A stretch of DNA of 64,000 bases from Colwellia sp. (GTDB lineage Bacteria; Pseudomonadota; Gammaproteobacteria; Enterobacterales; Alteromonadaceae). Location of the stretch: NCBI GenBank assembly GCA_013215385.1, contig JABSOY010000013.1, positions 110,220 to 174,219 of the forward strand, read 5' to 3'. Shown piece after piece: positions 1 to 9,878 of this stretch (position 1 is the stretch's first letter; the number at the start of each line of letters is the position of its first letter). The position numbers were made by a program, and so were the translations under genes. The notes under the pieces are model-generated. The model was not told the DNA's origin. It worked only from the letters and a program-made list of their open reading frames with translations, and did no database searches.

Positions 1-2
1 CA

Positions 3-1301
3 GCAGGAAATGTTGGCTTTGCGGCGGGATATGAACGACGTAAAGAATATGCCGAAGAGCATCCTGATTCGGCGACGAAATCAGGACTAACGGGTGGTGT
101 TCAAATAGACAGTTTAGAAGGTTCCTACGATGTCGATGAGTTCTTCATTGAACTAGATATTCCAATTTTAGCTGATATTGAGTTTGTAAAATTACTCGGT
201 GTAAATATCGCAGGACGAACCACAGATTATAGCCATGTTGGCCGTAACGATAGCTGGCAAATTTCGTCACGTTGGGAAGTTAATGAAGATATTGCATTCA
301 GAGCCCAATATTCCGAAGCTTTTAGAGCTCCGACTATCGCTGATATGTTCAATGGTGGTACTCGTCAAGGGCTAAACCTTGCTGGTATTGACCCCTGTGA
401 CGGTATCTCGTTAACTTCAGCCGATGATGGCGTTAGTGGCGAACATGCTGCAGCTTGTCGAACCATTCCGGCAATTGCTGATGCAATTAAAGATGGCGGC
501 ACTTTTAATGGTGCACCTGATGATGAAGTACAACGTTACTCATTTTTCGGTCCATCACCCGATCTTGAAGTTGAAACCGCAGAAACAACAACGATAGGCT
601 TTATTTATACGCCATCGTATATTGAAGATTTAACGGTCTCTTTAGATTACTACAGCATTGCTATCGACAACATTATTACCGGTGTCAGCAATGATTATAA
701 AGCGGAACGTTGTTTAGAAGGCTTAGCTGAATTTTGTCGTGCTGTTGACCGAGATAGTGAAACAGGCGTTATTCAAACCACTTATAACTATGTTTTTAAC
801 TTAGCCGGCCGTGAAGTTGAGGGTTTTGATTTAGAGGCTGGCTATAAATACTCTTTAGGTGAAATGGGCGATTTGAGTTTCAAGCTTCTTTACAATTATG
901 TGACTAAACATCAAACAAAAGCGTTACCTGACTCAGCATGGGAAGATAATTTAAATGAATTACCTTACTTTGAGCAACGAGGAAATTTTAGCACCAGTTA
1001 TAGCTATGATGATTTTCAAGTTAATTGGACAACAGTATACCAAGGCAGTATTTACGACGATAAAGATGCGAGTTACTTCAACAATGATATAGAAGCCGTT
1101 GTTATTCACAATGCACAAGCTCGCTATACCTTTGGAAATGAAATGACAATAGAAGTTTACGCCGGTGTTGACAATGTTTTTGATCAAGATCCGCCGTTCC
1201 TACCTGAAGGATATAAACATGGTCAAGCACAAACGGCTACCGCAAGTCCATATAGCCGTATCGGTCGCATGTTCTATTTAGGTACTAGCGTAAAGTTTTA
1301 A
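3..1301 (+). CDS. TonB-dependent receptor, C-terminal part (5' truncated by window edge)
   Basis: Frame 3 is open from the window start (AGNVGFAAGYERRKEYAEEHPDSATKSG...); SEAFRAPTIADMFNGG motif, plug/barrel-like sequence, terminal aromatic strand ...RIGRMFYLGTSVKF. Confidence 0.9.
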   Translation, partial: AGNVGFAAGYERRKEYAEEHPDSATKSGLTGGVQIDSLEGSYDVDEFFIELDIPILADIEFVKLLGVNIAGRTTDYSHVGRNDSWQISSRWEVNEDIAFRAQYSEAFRAPTIADMFNGGTRQGLNLAGIDPCDGISLTSADDGVSGEHAAACRTIPAIADAIKDGGTFNGAPDDEVQRYSFFGPSPDLEVETAETTTIGFIYTPSYIEDLTVSLDYYSIAIDNIITGVSNDYKAERCLEGLAEFCRAVDRDSETGVIQTTYNYVFNLAGREVEGFDLEAGYKYSLGEMGDLSFKLLYNYVTKHQTKALPDSAWEDNLNELPYFEQRGNFSTSYSYDDFQVNWTTVYQGSIYDDKDASYFNNDIEAVVIHNAQARYTFGNEMTIEVYAGVDNVFDQDPPFLPEGYKHGQAQTATASPYSRIGRMFYLGTSVKF

Positions 1302-1374
1302 GCAGAAGGGTGAAACAATCATCATATGATGATTGTTTCCCACTGAATTTCCAAAAAATATAAATGAGAAAATT

Positions 1375-3450
1375 ATGAAAAACAATAAATTATCACTTGT
1401 TGCTATGGTCGTCATATCAGCCACTCTCGCTGGATGTAATGGTTCAGATGAGTCTCTTGAAATTACACCAAAACAAAGCCAAGAGAATCAAAGCTCAGAG
1501 TCAGCCTTACGTAATATGGCAATAGACTCAGGTAGTACTATTTCATCGCCAGACGGTGTCGATGTTCCCGCTGCTGAAGGCGTTACTAATTTAATAGACG
1601 GTAACGATGGTTCAAAATTTTTATCTTTCAGTAATAGCGTTACTGTTGTGTTTAGTGCCGCAAAACCTTACGCCCTTAAAGGTTATGCGTTAATATCAGG
1701 TAACGACGCACCGGAACGTGACCCTGCAGAATGGACCTTAGAGGGCTCAACCGATGCTGCAACATGGATTGAAGTTGATAGCCGCTCTGGGCAAAGTTTT
1801 GGTAGTCGTGGCGAAAAACGTACCTTTGAACTATTGACTAACGAAGATAAATATCAACATTACCGCTTTAGTTTTTCAAACAACCCTGAAACAGCCGCAG
1901 GTATCTTTCAATTAGCAGAAATAGAGCTAACCGTTGTAGCAGATGCTCCTTTAGTTGCTTTTGCGAGTAACAAATCGCGTGCAGAAATTGGTGACACAGT
2001 GCAATTTTGGGACCGTTCTTTAGCAAATCCGACAAGTTGGCAATGGACCTTTGAAAACGGCGAGCCTGCAACTAGTGATGTTCGAAATCCTTCGGTTACT
2101 TTTTCTACCCTTGGCGCAAAATCTGTGACACTTGTAGCAACAAATAATAAAGGTTCAAATGAGCTTTTTCAAGAGAAAGTTGTTCATATTTGGGACTCTC
2201 AATCCCCATGGGCAGGTTATGTTAAACCCGCGGTAACACTTGTTGCACATACTCCAGAGCATGAAGGTCAAGCTCATTTTAATCGTGTGATGCCAGATAT
2301 TGAGCAAGTGATTCATGATATTTCTCTAGCAGTAGCAAAAGTACTTTACAAAGATGTGACTGAGGCGCCACTGTTTAAAACTGTCACCTTCGAAACGGGG
2401 GAATATGATTTTCCTGCCGCCAAAAGTGGCACAGATGAAGACATGATATTGATGATGGATGTTGGTCATCTTGCTAATAAAGCAGCAGAAGGTGATGAAG
2501 CTTTACGCAACGAAGTTATCGGTATGTTATGGCACGAACTAACGCATGGTTATAACAACTCACCTAATTCAGGACAATATGCTGCTGGTGATGAGTATCA
2601 CTCATATTTAGAAGGTTTAGCTGACTACATGCGTATTAAGGCTGGTTTTAATGAACATAAACGAGCGGGTATTGATTGGGTTGCCGACTGGAATAGTGAT
2701 GCTTACAACCAAACATCTTTTTTCCTTGAGTGGGTAGCAAATAGTCATCGAAATACAGACTTTATCTATTTGTTTAACAAAGCGGCTGGCGATTTAGAAG
2801 CATGGAGCTTTGATGGTGCGTTTAAATCAATCTTTGGTGAAGACCGAGGTGTAGCAGTACTTTGGGCAGAATATCATCAAGCCTTGAATATTGAAGCTCC
2901 TTTTCCAACCGCAGTAGCTGGATATCGCAACTTTGCTATTGATGAAGGCATTGCTATCACCACGAATGCGACTACGGTAATCATTGCCGCTTTTGGTGCT
3001 GAAGAAGGTGTTGATAAATTAAACGATAATAATGTAAAAGTTAAATTTAATGCTTTTCTTGAAGAGACTTGGTGGTTAGAGCAATATGCGCCTGAATTAT
3101 CGCCAATTAACGATATTGATAACGTTGAAGTAAGCTTTGAACTACCAACAGCGATAACTTTACATAAATATAGCGTTACAACCGGTAATGATAATCAACA
3201 CAGAGATCCTACAAGTTGGATAGTATCGGGTTCAATGGATGGAACAGCGTGGACGCAATTAGACGCAGATAATTATCCTGATAATCCAGAACGATTAATC
3301 ACTTACCATTATGATATTGATAACGCTGCTACAGCTTATAAATACTATCAATTTACCTTTGAAAATGCCCAGCCAGAGGGTGATAGCATAGGTGGTGATA
3401 ATGGTCGTTTAATCCAAATTGCTGAGATTGCAATGTTAACCGTCGAATAA
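1375..3450 (+). CDS. Lipoprotein with discoidin-like and PKD domains and a basic-secretory-protein-like metallopeptidase domain
   Basis: Lipobox-like signal ISATLAGC; PKD-like WDRSLANPTSWQWTFENGEPATS; HELTHGY zinc motif followed by EGLADYMRIKAGF; discoidin-like N- and C-terminal segments. Start moved from 1333 to ATG at 1375. Confidence 0.75.
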   Translation: MKNNKLSLVAMVVISATLAGCNGSDESLEITPKQSQENQSSESALRNMAIDSGSTISSPDGVDVPAAEGVTNLIDGNDGSKFLSFSNSVTVVFSAAKPYALKGYALISGNDAPERDPAEWTLEGSTDAATWIEVDSRSGQSFGSRGEKRTFELLTNEDKYQHYRFSFSNNPETAAGIFQLAEIELTVVADAPLVAFASNKSRAEIGDTVQFWDRSLANPTSWQWTFENGEPATSDVRNPSVTFSTLGAKSVTLVATNNKGSNELFQEKVVHIWDSQSPWAGYVKPAVTLVAHTPEHEGQAHFNRVMPDIEQVIHDISLAVAKVLYKDVTEAPLFKTVTFETGEYDFPAAKSGTDEDMILMMDVGHLANKAAEGDEALRNEVIGMLWHELTHGYNNSPNSGQYAAGDEYHSYLEGLADYMRIKAGFNEHKRAGIDWVADWNSDAYNQTSFFLEWVANSHRNTDFIYLFNKAAGDLEAWSFDGAFKSIFGEDRGVAVLWAEYHQALNIEAPFPTAVAGYRNFAIDEGIAITTNATTVIIAAFGAEEGVDKLNDNNVKVKFNAFLEETWWLEQYAPELSPINDIDNVEVSFELPTAITLHKYSVTTGNDNQHRDPTSWIVSGSMDGTAWTQLDADNYPDNPERLITYHYDIDNAATAYKYYQFTFENAQPEGDSIGGDNGRLIQIAEIAMLTVE

Positions 3451-3471
3451 ATTTAAGCTTATATTTATTTG

Positions 3472-3500
3472 GAACCCCCTTCAACTTAGGGGGTTTTTGT
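3472..3500 (+). terminator. Rho-independent terminator after lipoprotein gene
   Basis: AACCCCCTTCAACTTAGGGGGTTTTTGTTTTT hairpin plus T tract. Confidence 0.7.
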
Positions 3501-3589
3501 TTTTTAGTGACACTGATATTTTAATGAAAAAAATGAAACCGAGAACTTCACTCCCTAGCTGGATGAAACTAGTAAAGCATGTAATCCAG

Positions 3590-5179
3590 ATGAAAAAAAT
3601 AGATATAAAAACACTGTTTAGAGAAGATAGACAAAGGTTTAATAAGTTCTCTATTCGCTTACCCCATATGTTGTTTGATTTCTCTAAAAACAATATTTCT
3701 GATGAAACCATGAAAAATCTTATTTCCTTAGCGCACGAATGTGAAGTAGAAAAATGGCGTGAAAAACTTTTTAGCGGAATGGCAATTAATAGCACTGAAG
3801 AGAGAGCTGTTTTACATACCGCACTTAGAAATATTGGCAATAGTGCAATTCAAGTCAACAATGAAAATGTAATGACAGCCATAGACGCAACTTTAACCAA
3901 AATAGAACATTTTAGCCGACTTGTTAGGTGTGGTGAATGGCAAGGTTATTCTGGTAAAGCAATCACGGACATTGTTAATATTGGTGTCGGTGGTTCGAAT
4001 TTAGGGCCGCAAATGGTTACAGAAGCACTTAAAAACCATAGTAATAAGCAAATGAATGTACACTACGTTTCTAACGTGGATAGTACCCAAATAAGCAATG
4101 TTCTTAGCCCGTTAAATCCAGCAACTGTTTTATTCATTATCTCAAGTAAAACGTTTACGACGACTGAAACCATAATAAACGCCAAAATAGCAATGAATTG
4201 GTTAAAAGCTGAGTTAGTTGATGAAAGTGCAATTAAGCAACACTTTGTCTCTGTTACAGCCAATAAGCAAAAGGCGATAGATTTTGGTATTGCAGAAGAA
4301 AATGTCTTCGAACTGTGGAATTGGGTGGGAGGGCGTTTTTCACTTTGGTCTGCCGTCGGCTTACCTATTGCTCTTGCTTTAGGTTTTGATGTGTTTAAAG
4401 AGTTACTTGAAGGGGCATACGAACTAGATCAACACTTTTGTAGTGCAGCACTAGAGGATAATGCACCGATAATTCTTGCGCTCATTAGCGTTTGGAATTG
4501 CACATTTTTAGGAAGAAAATCACAAGCCATATTGCCTTATGATCAACCCCTGCATATGTTAACTGCATATTTGCAACAAGCTGAGATGGAAAGTAACGGT
4601 AAGTCAGTTACTTTGAACGGCAATCTCGTTAACTACCCAACCGTGCCGTTAATATGGGGGACATTGGGTATTAATGGGCAACATGCTTTTTATCAATACC
4701 TCCACCAAAGTAGCAATATAGTCCCCGCTGACTTTATTGGATCAATAAAGAGTGCTAGCCCTTTAGCCAAACATCAGGATACTTTAATTGCCAACCTTTT
4801 AGCTCAATCACAGGCGCTGATGATGGGAGTTAGTGAACAGGAAATACAAGAGGATTTAAAAGCAAAGGGATATAAAGAAGCCTACATTAATAGCATAGCA
4901 CCGCATAAAATTCACCGAGGTAATCGACCCACGAATACCCTTTTGTTAAATTCTATATCCCCTCGTGCAATCGGTGGTTTGATTGCGCTTTACGAACATA
5001 AAATATTTGTACAAGGTGTTATTTTACAGATCTGCTCTTTTGATCAATGGGGCGTAGAATTAGGCAAAGGACTTGCAACTGAAATTCAAAAAGAATTAGC
5101 CGAAAATCAATACAATAAAGATCATGACGCATCAACTTTAGGATTAATAAAGTATTATCAAAGCGAAAATATAGTGTAA
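3590..5179 (+). CDS. pgi: Glucose-6-phosphate isomerase
   Basis: Full-length PGI: GVGGSNLGPQMVTEAL, SKTFTTTETI, FELWNWVGGRFSLWSAVGLPIAL, QQAEMESNGKSV. Start at MKKIDIKTLF (3590) more likely than the 3497 ORF start. Confidence 0.95.
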   Translation: MKKIDIKTLFREDRQRFNKFSIRLPHMLFDFSKNNISDETMKNLISLAHECEVEKWREKLFSGMAINSTEERAVLHTALRNIGNSAIQVNNENVMTAIDATLTKIEHFSRLVRCGEWQGYSGKAITDIVNIGVGGSNLGPQMVTEALKNHSNKQMNVHYVSNVDSTQISNVLSPLNPATVLFIISSKTFTTTETIINAKIAMNWLKAELVDESAIKQHFVSVTANKQKAIDFGIAEENVFELWNWVGGRFSLWSAVGLPIALALGFDVFKELLEGAYELDQHFCSAALEDNAPIILALISVWNCTFLGRKSQAILPYDQPLHMLTAYLQQAEMESNGKSVTLNGNLVNYPTVPLIWGTLGINGQHAFYQYLHQSSNIVPADFIGSIKSASPLAKHQDTLIANLLAQSQALMMGVSEQEIQEDLKAKGYKEAYINSIAPHKIHRGNRPTNTLLLNSISPRAIGGLIALYEHKIFVQGVILQICSFDQWGVELGKGLATEIQKELAENQYNKDHDASTLGLIKYYQSENIV

Positions 5180-5247
5180 ATGACTGGAAATAATCATGGG
5201 CTAAGAAACTTTGCGCTGAAGTAAATCTGATAATTTTTTTAGAATTC

Positions 5248-5276
5248 AAAAGCCAGCGCTATGCTGGCTTTTTTTA
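5248..5276 (+). terminator. Rho-independent terminator
   Basis: AAAGCCAGCGCTATGCTGGCTTTTTTT. Confidence 0.7.
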
Positions 5277-5294
5277 TTAAGGTAATCGGTGAGA

Positions 5295-5495
5295 TTATTT
5301 TTCTCGTTTATGATCAATAACAGGAACGGTTCCTCTAACACAGAGGCCAATCGCTGAGTCTGTAATATCAAGTTTATGATACTTAAAGGCAAAAGACATT
5401 GCTTGTAAGGGACACTGTTTCTGCCCATCAACCCAAATCTTTTTATGAGTGTTCGCTTTTATTTGTCGAATAGCATTAGGGGTGGAAAATTCCAT
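5295..5495 (-). CDS. Hypothetical small protein
   Basis: 66-aa ORF with start MEFSTPNAIRQIKANTHKK; no family recognised. Confidence 0.45.
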   Translation of the reverse strand: MEFSTPNAIRQIKANTHKKIWVDGQKQCPLQAMSFAFKYHKLDITDSAIGLCVRGTVPVIDHKREK

Positions 5496-5728
5496 AATTA
5501 AGTCCTTTTAATGATTGATTAACAATTCCTCAATTATTAAGCGTAGCCCACTAATTTTTAAAATCTACTCATACCTTAAGAAAAGTGTCTGTTTTATCAA
5601 CATCCCTAAATATCCATGTACTGAATTAAACGCTTACCTCAATCGTCAGATAGAAGTGTTAATGTTATCAATAGCTATGTAACTCATTCACTTAAAAAAT
5701 TTTAAAAAACATCAGGTATAAATATAAA

Positions 5729-6463
5729 CTAGCCAACGTTCTTAAATAGTTTCCGGTAATAAAAACCTTGTACAAAATCTACATTGAGTTGTTTAGCAAA
5801 ATGTAAGTCATCAGCTGTCTCAACCCCTTCTAAAATAACTTTTTTGTTAGCACTATGCGCATAATTTATTAATGCCTTAACGAGTAACATAAAATTGACA
5901 TTGCCCCTATTACTCAGCACATACTTGTCGAGTTTTATATAATTTACCAGCTGGATCACCGCGGTAGAAACCATAGATTGTGGGTTGCAAACATCGTCAA
6001 TGGCGGTGTGAATATTATTTTTCGATAAGTTGTCTATCATAGCTAAACTCATAATTGCATCATTAATTTCTGAGTTCTCAATAAGTTCGACAATGATTTT
6101 TGATTTTTCAAATTCTTTAAATAATTTTAAAAATGGATTCTCCTCTTTTAATGTCCCCGTTGAAAAGTAAGAGTCTTGGTCTAGATTAACGAAAATATCG
6201 ACTTTGTTTGGAGCATAAGAAAGTTGCAATTTCTTCTGTTGATATTCTACTTGAAATAAACTTAATGGACTGTCGTGCAACGAGGAGTAAACAATATCGG
6301 GCCTGATAGGAGCATTTTTACTATCGAAGAACCTTGATAAAGATTCATAAGCATAAATTTCTTTAGTTTTAATGTCTATAATAGGTTGATATTCAACACC
6401 ATATCTTTGTTTTTCCATTAGCTCGATAAGTGTTGCGGGTGATAAGTGACTTTTATTTTTCAT
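5729..6463 (-). CDS. EAL-domain protein (putative c-di-GMP phosphodiesterase, partly degenerate motifs)
   Basis: EYQPIIDIKTKEIYAYESLSRF, VELIENSEIND, IDDVCNPQS, YIKLDKYV, LEGVETADDLHFAKQLNVDFVQGFYY. Confidence 0.85.
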   Translation of the reverse strand: MKNKSHLSPATLIELMEKQRYGVEYQPIIDIKTKEIYAYESLSRFFDSKNAPIRPDIVYSSLHDSPLSLFQVEYQQKKLQLSYAPNKVDIFVNLDQDSYFSTGTLKEENPFLKLFKEFEKSKIIVELIENSEINDAIMSLAMIDNLSKNNIHTAIDDVCNPQSMVSTAVIQLVNYIKLDKYVLSNRGNVNFMLLVKALINYAHSANKKVILEGVETADDLHFAKQLNVDFVQGFYYRKLFKNVG

Positions 6464-6760
6464 TAAATGAGCAGGCCGCCATAGGGCAATTGCCTGTCCT
6501 ATAGCTTAATTGTATCTCATTGTAAATGAGAATTATTATCAAGTGAAGTGTTTAGTCGTAATACTTAAAACAAGGTGAGAGGGAGGAACTGAAATAAATA
6601 ATGGTTTGGGCAAGTTTATTTTACTCACTATTATGTCGCTGGTTGAAGAGTAAACGTTTGGTCCTTTTATATTAGGTAATATGCCAGTATATATGGAAAA
6701 AAAACTTAAAATGACAGATACTTATAAACATAGAACGAAGTCTTAAGGAGGTTTTATTAA

Positions 6761-8155
6761 GTGAAAAAAGTCAGCTTAGTTCAAGACGAAAATCTATCCT
6801 TCAAAATAAGTCAGCAGCTGTCGGCGAAAACATCGCAACGATTAGATCTTTATTTTTCTATTCCCGAAGAAATGGGCATTAACGCCATTACCCTCAGTGA
6901 AGAAAATTATTTTCACAGTAGTATAAAAAGCCACAGCGCCTATTATTCACAACAAATTCATTTACCCTTAGTGAGAAGCCGTTTTATAAGCCAGAAAAAA
7001 GGTGAAAAAAGTGACTACCGCAGTAACTTAAATTTATTTTCTTACCAGTTTAGAGTTGCCCTTGAGACGGACATAAAACAAGCATTACAAGAAAGTGATA
7101 TTGACACTTTTTATCAACATGCGCTTGAACTTGTCGATCAAACACAAACGCTATTGAAAAAACTAAGACGTTATACACCATCAGATCAAAAGTTGAGTTC
7201 GTATTTCGAAAATGTCGATAACTACTTAAGTTGGTACACCGAACAGTCATTCTTAAACTTATTAGCCAATGGCCCGAAAAGTAGTGAGCAAAGTGAGCCG
7301 CGTGACGTTTTATTTTCATTATGCCGACAAGAAAATCAATATCGTGAAACTCAGCAATATAATTCAAATATCACCTTAGCCGATCCTAATCGTATTACCA
7401 ATAAAATGCGATTGTTACAACGTTTAAGTGAATACGGTGTGGTCTTTAAAAGAAAAACTCATGACTTAGATGCACATTTAAGGCGTTTAGTTCGCGGCGG
7501 CATTACGGCAATAATTATGGCATTTGTGATGTCTATTGTGCTCAATGCTCGCTCGGCATTTACTGAAGTTACTTTAGTGTTGATCACGTTTCTCGGTGTT
7601 ATTTATGGCATTCGAGAAATATTTAAGGACGACTTAACCCGTTACATCTGGCGAGCTATTCAGCGTGGTCGACCTAAATGGCAGCATGTTTTTACTGATA
7701 GTCTTTCAAAAGAAAAAATTTCAATTCAAACCCTATGGTTAGAATATATTAGTAAAAAAGACTTACCTGACAATGTAGACAAGCATTTACAAAAGCGCCG
7801 TCAACAAAATAAACAAGCAGCGCAATTATTACATTTTCGTTGTAACGCTAAAGTTATTGCCAAAACGTTTAAGCCGGGTTTTAAAGAGATTCAGCACCAA
7901 ACATTTTTTAACCTAACACCCTTCGTACGTTTTATGAAAAAAGGAGAAGGGCGCTTATTTTCACTTGATGGCAATAAAATATCAAATCAAGGTGTCGAGC
8001 GGCGTTATCAAATTAACCTCGTGGTAGTACAAGAATTCAACTCTGATAATAAGAAAACTCAGCAGTACTTACAGCGTTTTAAAATAACGATGAATCGTTC
8101 AAAAATTATTAATATTGAAGGAATGGAGTCAGAGCAAAACTTTGAAAATTGCTAG
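6761..8155 (+). CDS. Hypothetical protein with central transmembrane segments
   Basis: 464-aa ORF preceded by AAGGAGG-like RBS; hydrophobic GGITAIIMAFVMSIVL...VTLVLITFLGVIYGI. Confidence 0.7.
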   Translation: MKKVSLVQDENLSFKISQQLSAKTSQRLDLYFSIPEEMGINAITLSEENYFHSSIKSHSAYYSQQIHLPLVRSRFISQKKGEKSDYRSNLNLFSYQFRVALETDIKQALQESDIDTFYQHALELVDQTQTLLKKLRRYTPSDQKLSSYFENVDNYLSWYTEQSFLNLLANGPKSSEQSEPRDVLFSLCRQENQYRETQQYNSNITLADPNRITNKMRLLQRLSEYGVVFKRKTHDLDAHLRRLVRGGITAIIMAFVMSIVLNARSAFTEVTLVLITFLGVIYGIREIFKDDLTRYIWRAIQRGRPKWQHVFTDSLSKEKISIQTLWLEYISKKDLPDNVDKHLQKRRQQNKQAAQLLHFRCNAKVIAKTFKPGFKEIQHQTFFNLTPFVRFMKKGEGRLFSLDGNKISNQGVERRYQINLVVVQEFNSDNKKTQQYLQRFKITMNRSKIINIEGMESEQNFENC

Positions 8156-8368
8156 TGTACCGGAAGAAAATAGAAAGAAAGTATCATCAATAAGTGATTA
8201 TCTGTTAATGATATTATTGTTTAGAACACTATGCAGAGTTACTGTCAGCCTTATAAACATCAAAATCGATATTGTCTAAACCAACTAGTCTAGATCATGC
8301 TGCCAATACTAATAGATGCGATGACTTGAAAATAAACACTGTTGAACACGATTGCCACTATATAGTCT

Positions 8369-8668
8369 TTAACTCCTGATAAAGACCATACTTAATCTGT
8401 TCAGGTCAGTGCCTATTTTATCTGAATCAAGCGATGATATTACAAGTTGATACCAGCCGCCTTCGCTACCGAATGTTGAATAATCGATACTTTAAAAAAG
8501 CTTAACTGCATCTTGATACGTATTACTTGTCCAACCCTGATATTTTGCTACTACCTCTTGTCAACGATAGAGGGTAAATATTTCTAAGTCCTTTGCTTTA
8601 AAGGCTCTAATAACGAAAATTGCTAAAGCCAAATTGAACCAAAGACAAACATTTAAGTAAGCACTGAA
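8369..8668 (-). pseudogene. Decayed ORF (possible dead integron cassette) with two internal in-frame stops
   Basis: One minus-strand frame reads FSAYLNVCLWFNLALAIFVIRAFKAKDLEIFTLYR*QEVVAKYQGWTSNTYQDAVKLF*SIDYSTFGSEGGWYQLVISSLDSDKIGTDLNRLSMVFIRS*; internal stops at 8561-8563 and 8492-8494. Confidence 0.4.
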
Positions 8669-8701
8669 CTAGCAAAAAAATTAATCTGATTATGTGTGTG
8701 C

Positions 8702-8791
8702 AACTAACGTTCTGTTAAGAAGGGAGGTTAGTTGGTTAAATGTGAAGCGGAGCGGAACCTGCCAATGGCTAGCAGTCTGTTTAACAGTTTA
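8702..8791 (-). repeat. attC-like site (putative integron recombination site)
   Basis: Minus strand: ACTGTTAAACAGACTGC...TTCTTAACAGAACGTTAGTTG; CTGTTAA/TTAACAG arms, terminal GTTAG; lies directly after the stop codon of 8792-9280. Confidence 0.5.
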
Positions 8792-9280
8792 TTAGTCATC
8801 GTTTTCAGCAATAAATTCAATGGAGAAACCTTGTCCGTTTTCTCCTGTTACAAAAACCGTAATATTTTTATCTTTATTTAATTGATAACTGATTTGTTTA
8901 GGGAAATCATGTAGTGAGTTTTTGAATGTCGCAACTTTAGCTGTGCAATTTGTTAATTTGAAAGCAACAGGTAAATCATTACTGGCAACTTTAGCCAGGT
9001 AAAAAACCTCTCCTGACATTTCGACTATTCGTAAAGCTTCAGAACTTAGCATTTTATTTTTTTTAATCGAATATGTTTGACCATAGCCTTCAAAGGTTTT
9101 TGCGCTGATCCGTTTCCATGATTCCTTGATTTTCAGTTCGCTGTTTTCAGAGTTCCAATGACCAACTAACCAGGTTAATGACTCGAGCGAACCGCAAGCC
9201 TTTGCTTGCACCGTTGGTTGAAAAATCAAACATAGTGAGACAAAACTTATTATTTTCAACATTGCAGCAACTCCATTCAT
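8792..9280 (-). CDS. DUF6265-like secreted protein (putative cassette gene)
   Basis: Signal peptide plus CGSLESLTWLVGHWNSE... and ...SEALRIVEMSGEVFYLAKV. Confidence 0.65.
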   Translation of the reverse strand: MNGVAAMLKIISFVSLCLIFQPTVQAKACGSLESLTWLVGHWNSENSELKIKESWKRISAKTFEGYGQTYSIKKNKMLSSEALRIVEMSGEVFYLAKVASNDLPVAFKLTNCTAKVATFKNSLHDFPKQISYQLNKDKNITVFVTGENGQGFSIEFIAENDD

Positions 9281-9290
9281 TTACAAAGAT

Positions 9291-9388
9291 AGCTAACGAC
9301 TCCATAAGCGGCGAAATGAAAGCTTGCTAAAATTTGCGAGGCACGAGCACAGCAAGCTTTTATGGGGCCGCTGTTTATGTGTACATTA
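9291..9388 (-). repeat. attC-like site
   Basis: Minus strand: AGCTAATGTACACATAAACAGCGGCCCCATAAAAGCTTGCTGTG...TTTTAGCAAGCTTTCATTTCGCCGCTTATGGAGTCGTTAGCT; AAAGCTTGCT/AGCAAGCTTT and AGCGGC/GCCGCT arms; the stop codon of 9386-9742 lies in the outer arm. Confidence 0.65.
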
Positions 9389-9742
9389 GCTACGAAAAAA
9401 AGGAATACTCAGCGGATACCTCCAACTTACACCTTTATTTGCTTGTACAGCGCCAATAATAATAAACACAAAATTGTATACTAAAAGGCCCAACGCACCG
9501 AAAATACCAAAGAACCAAAATATAGCTATAAGGTATATTACGAAGCTTAACATCCAATTCAATATAATCTTACCGTGTTCATCTACTCCTTTGGCGCTAT
9601 CTTTAGTCGTCGCCCACATAATAATTGGCATAAATAATCCTAAACCAGGTATTAAAATTCCTGATAATTGGCTTAAATGCATTAGCATACAAAAGCTATT
9701 TAACTCTAGATTCCACGGTTTGTTATTAGACATTTCTGACAT
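9386..9742 (-). CDS. DUF4870-like small membrane protein (putative cassette gene)
   Basis: NSFCMLMHLSQLSGILIPGLGLFMPIIMWATTKDSAKGVDEHGKIILNWMLSFVIY. Confidence 0.75.
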   Translation of the reverse strand: MSEMSNNKPWNLELNSFCMLMHLSQLSGILIPGLGLFMPIIMWATTKDSAKGVDEHGKIILNWMLSFVIYLIAIFWFFGIFGALGLLVYNFVFIIIGAVQANKGVSWRYPLSIPFFRS

Positions 9743-9776
9743 TTACTCTCATCCTCCTGACTATTTTTACACATAA

Positions 9777-9878
9777 TACGACGTTAAGCGGGTCATTATA
9801 GTAGGCTCAAATGTGTAACGAAATGGTAATCAGCCAAGTGTTTTTTTCCCGCTTAAATAGCTTGTTTTAAGACGTTTA
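9777..9878 (-). repeat. attC-like site (atypical outer boxes)
   Basis: Minus strand: GGGTAAACGTCTTAAAACAAGCTATTTAAGCGGGAAAA...ATGACCCGCTTAACGTCGTATTATG; TTAAGCGGG/CCCGCTTAA perfect arms. Confidence 0.45.

Noticed and set aside
1868-2071. Short antisense ORFs inside large genes (also 4063-4263, 26305-26580, 44359-44556 and others)
   Set aside because: They overlap well-supported genes on the opposite strand and have no recognisable motifs.
3481-3840. Minus-strand 119-aa ORF
   Set aside because: Antisense to pgi and overlapping its terminator and start; low-complexity hydrophobic translation typical of AT-rich antisense.
9474-9776. Plus-strand 100-aa ORF
   Set aside because: Antisense to the DUF4870-like gene with no recognisable protein features.
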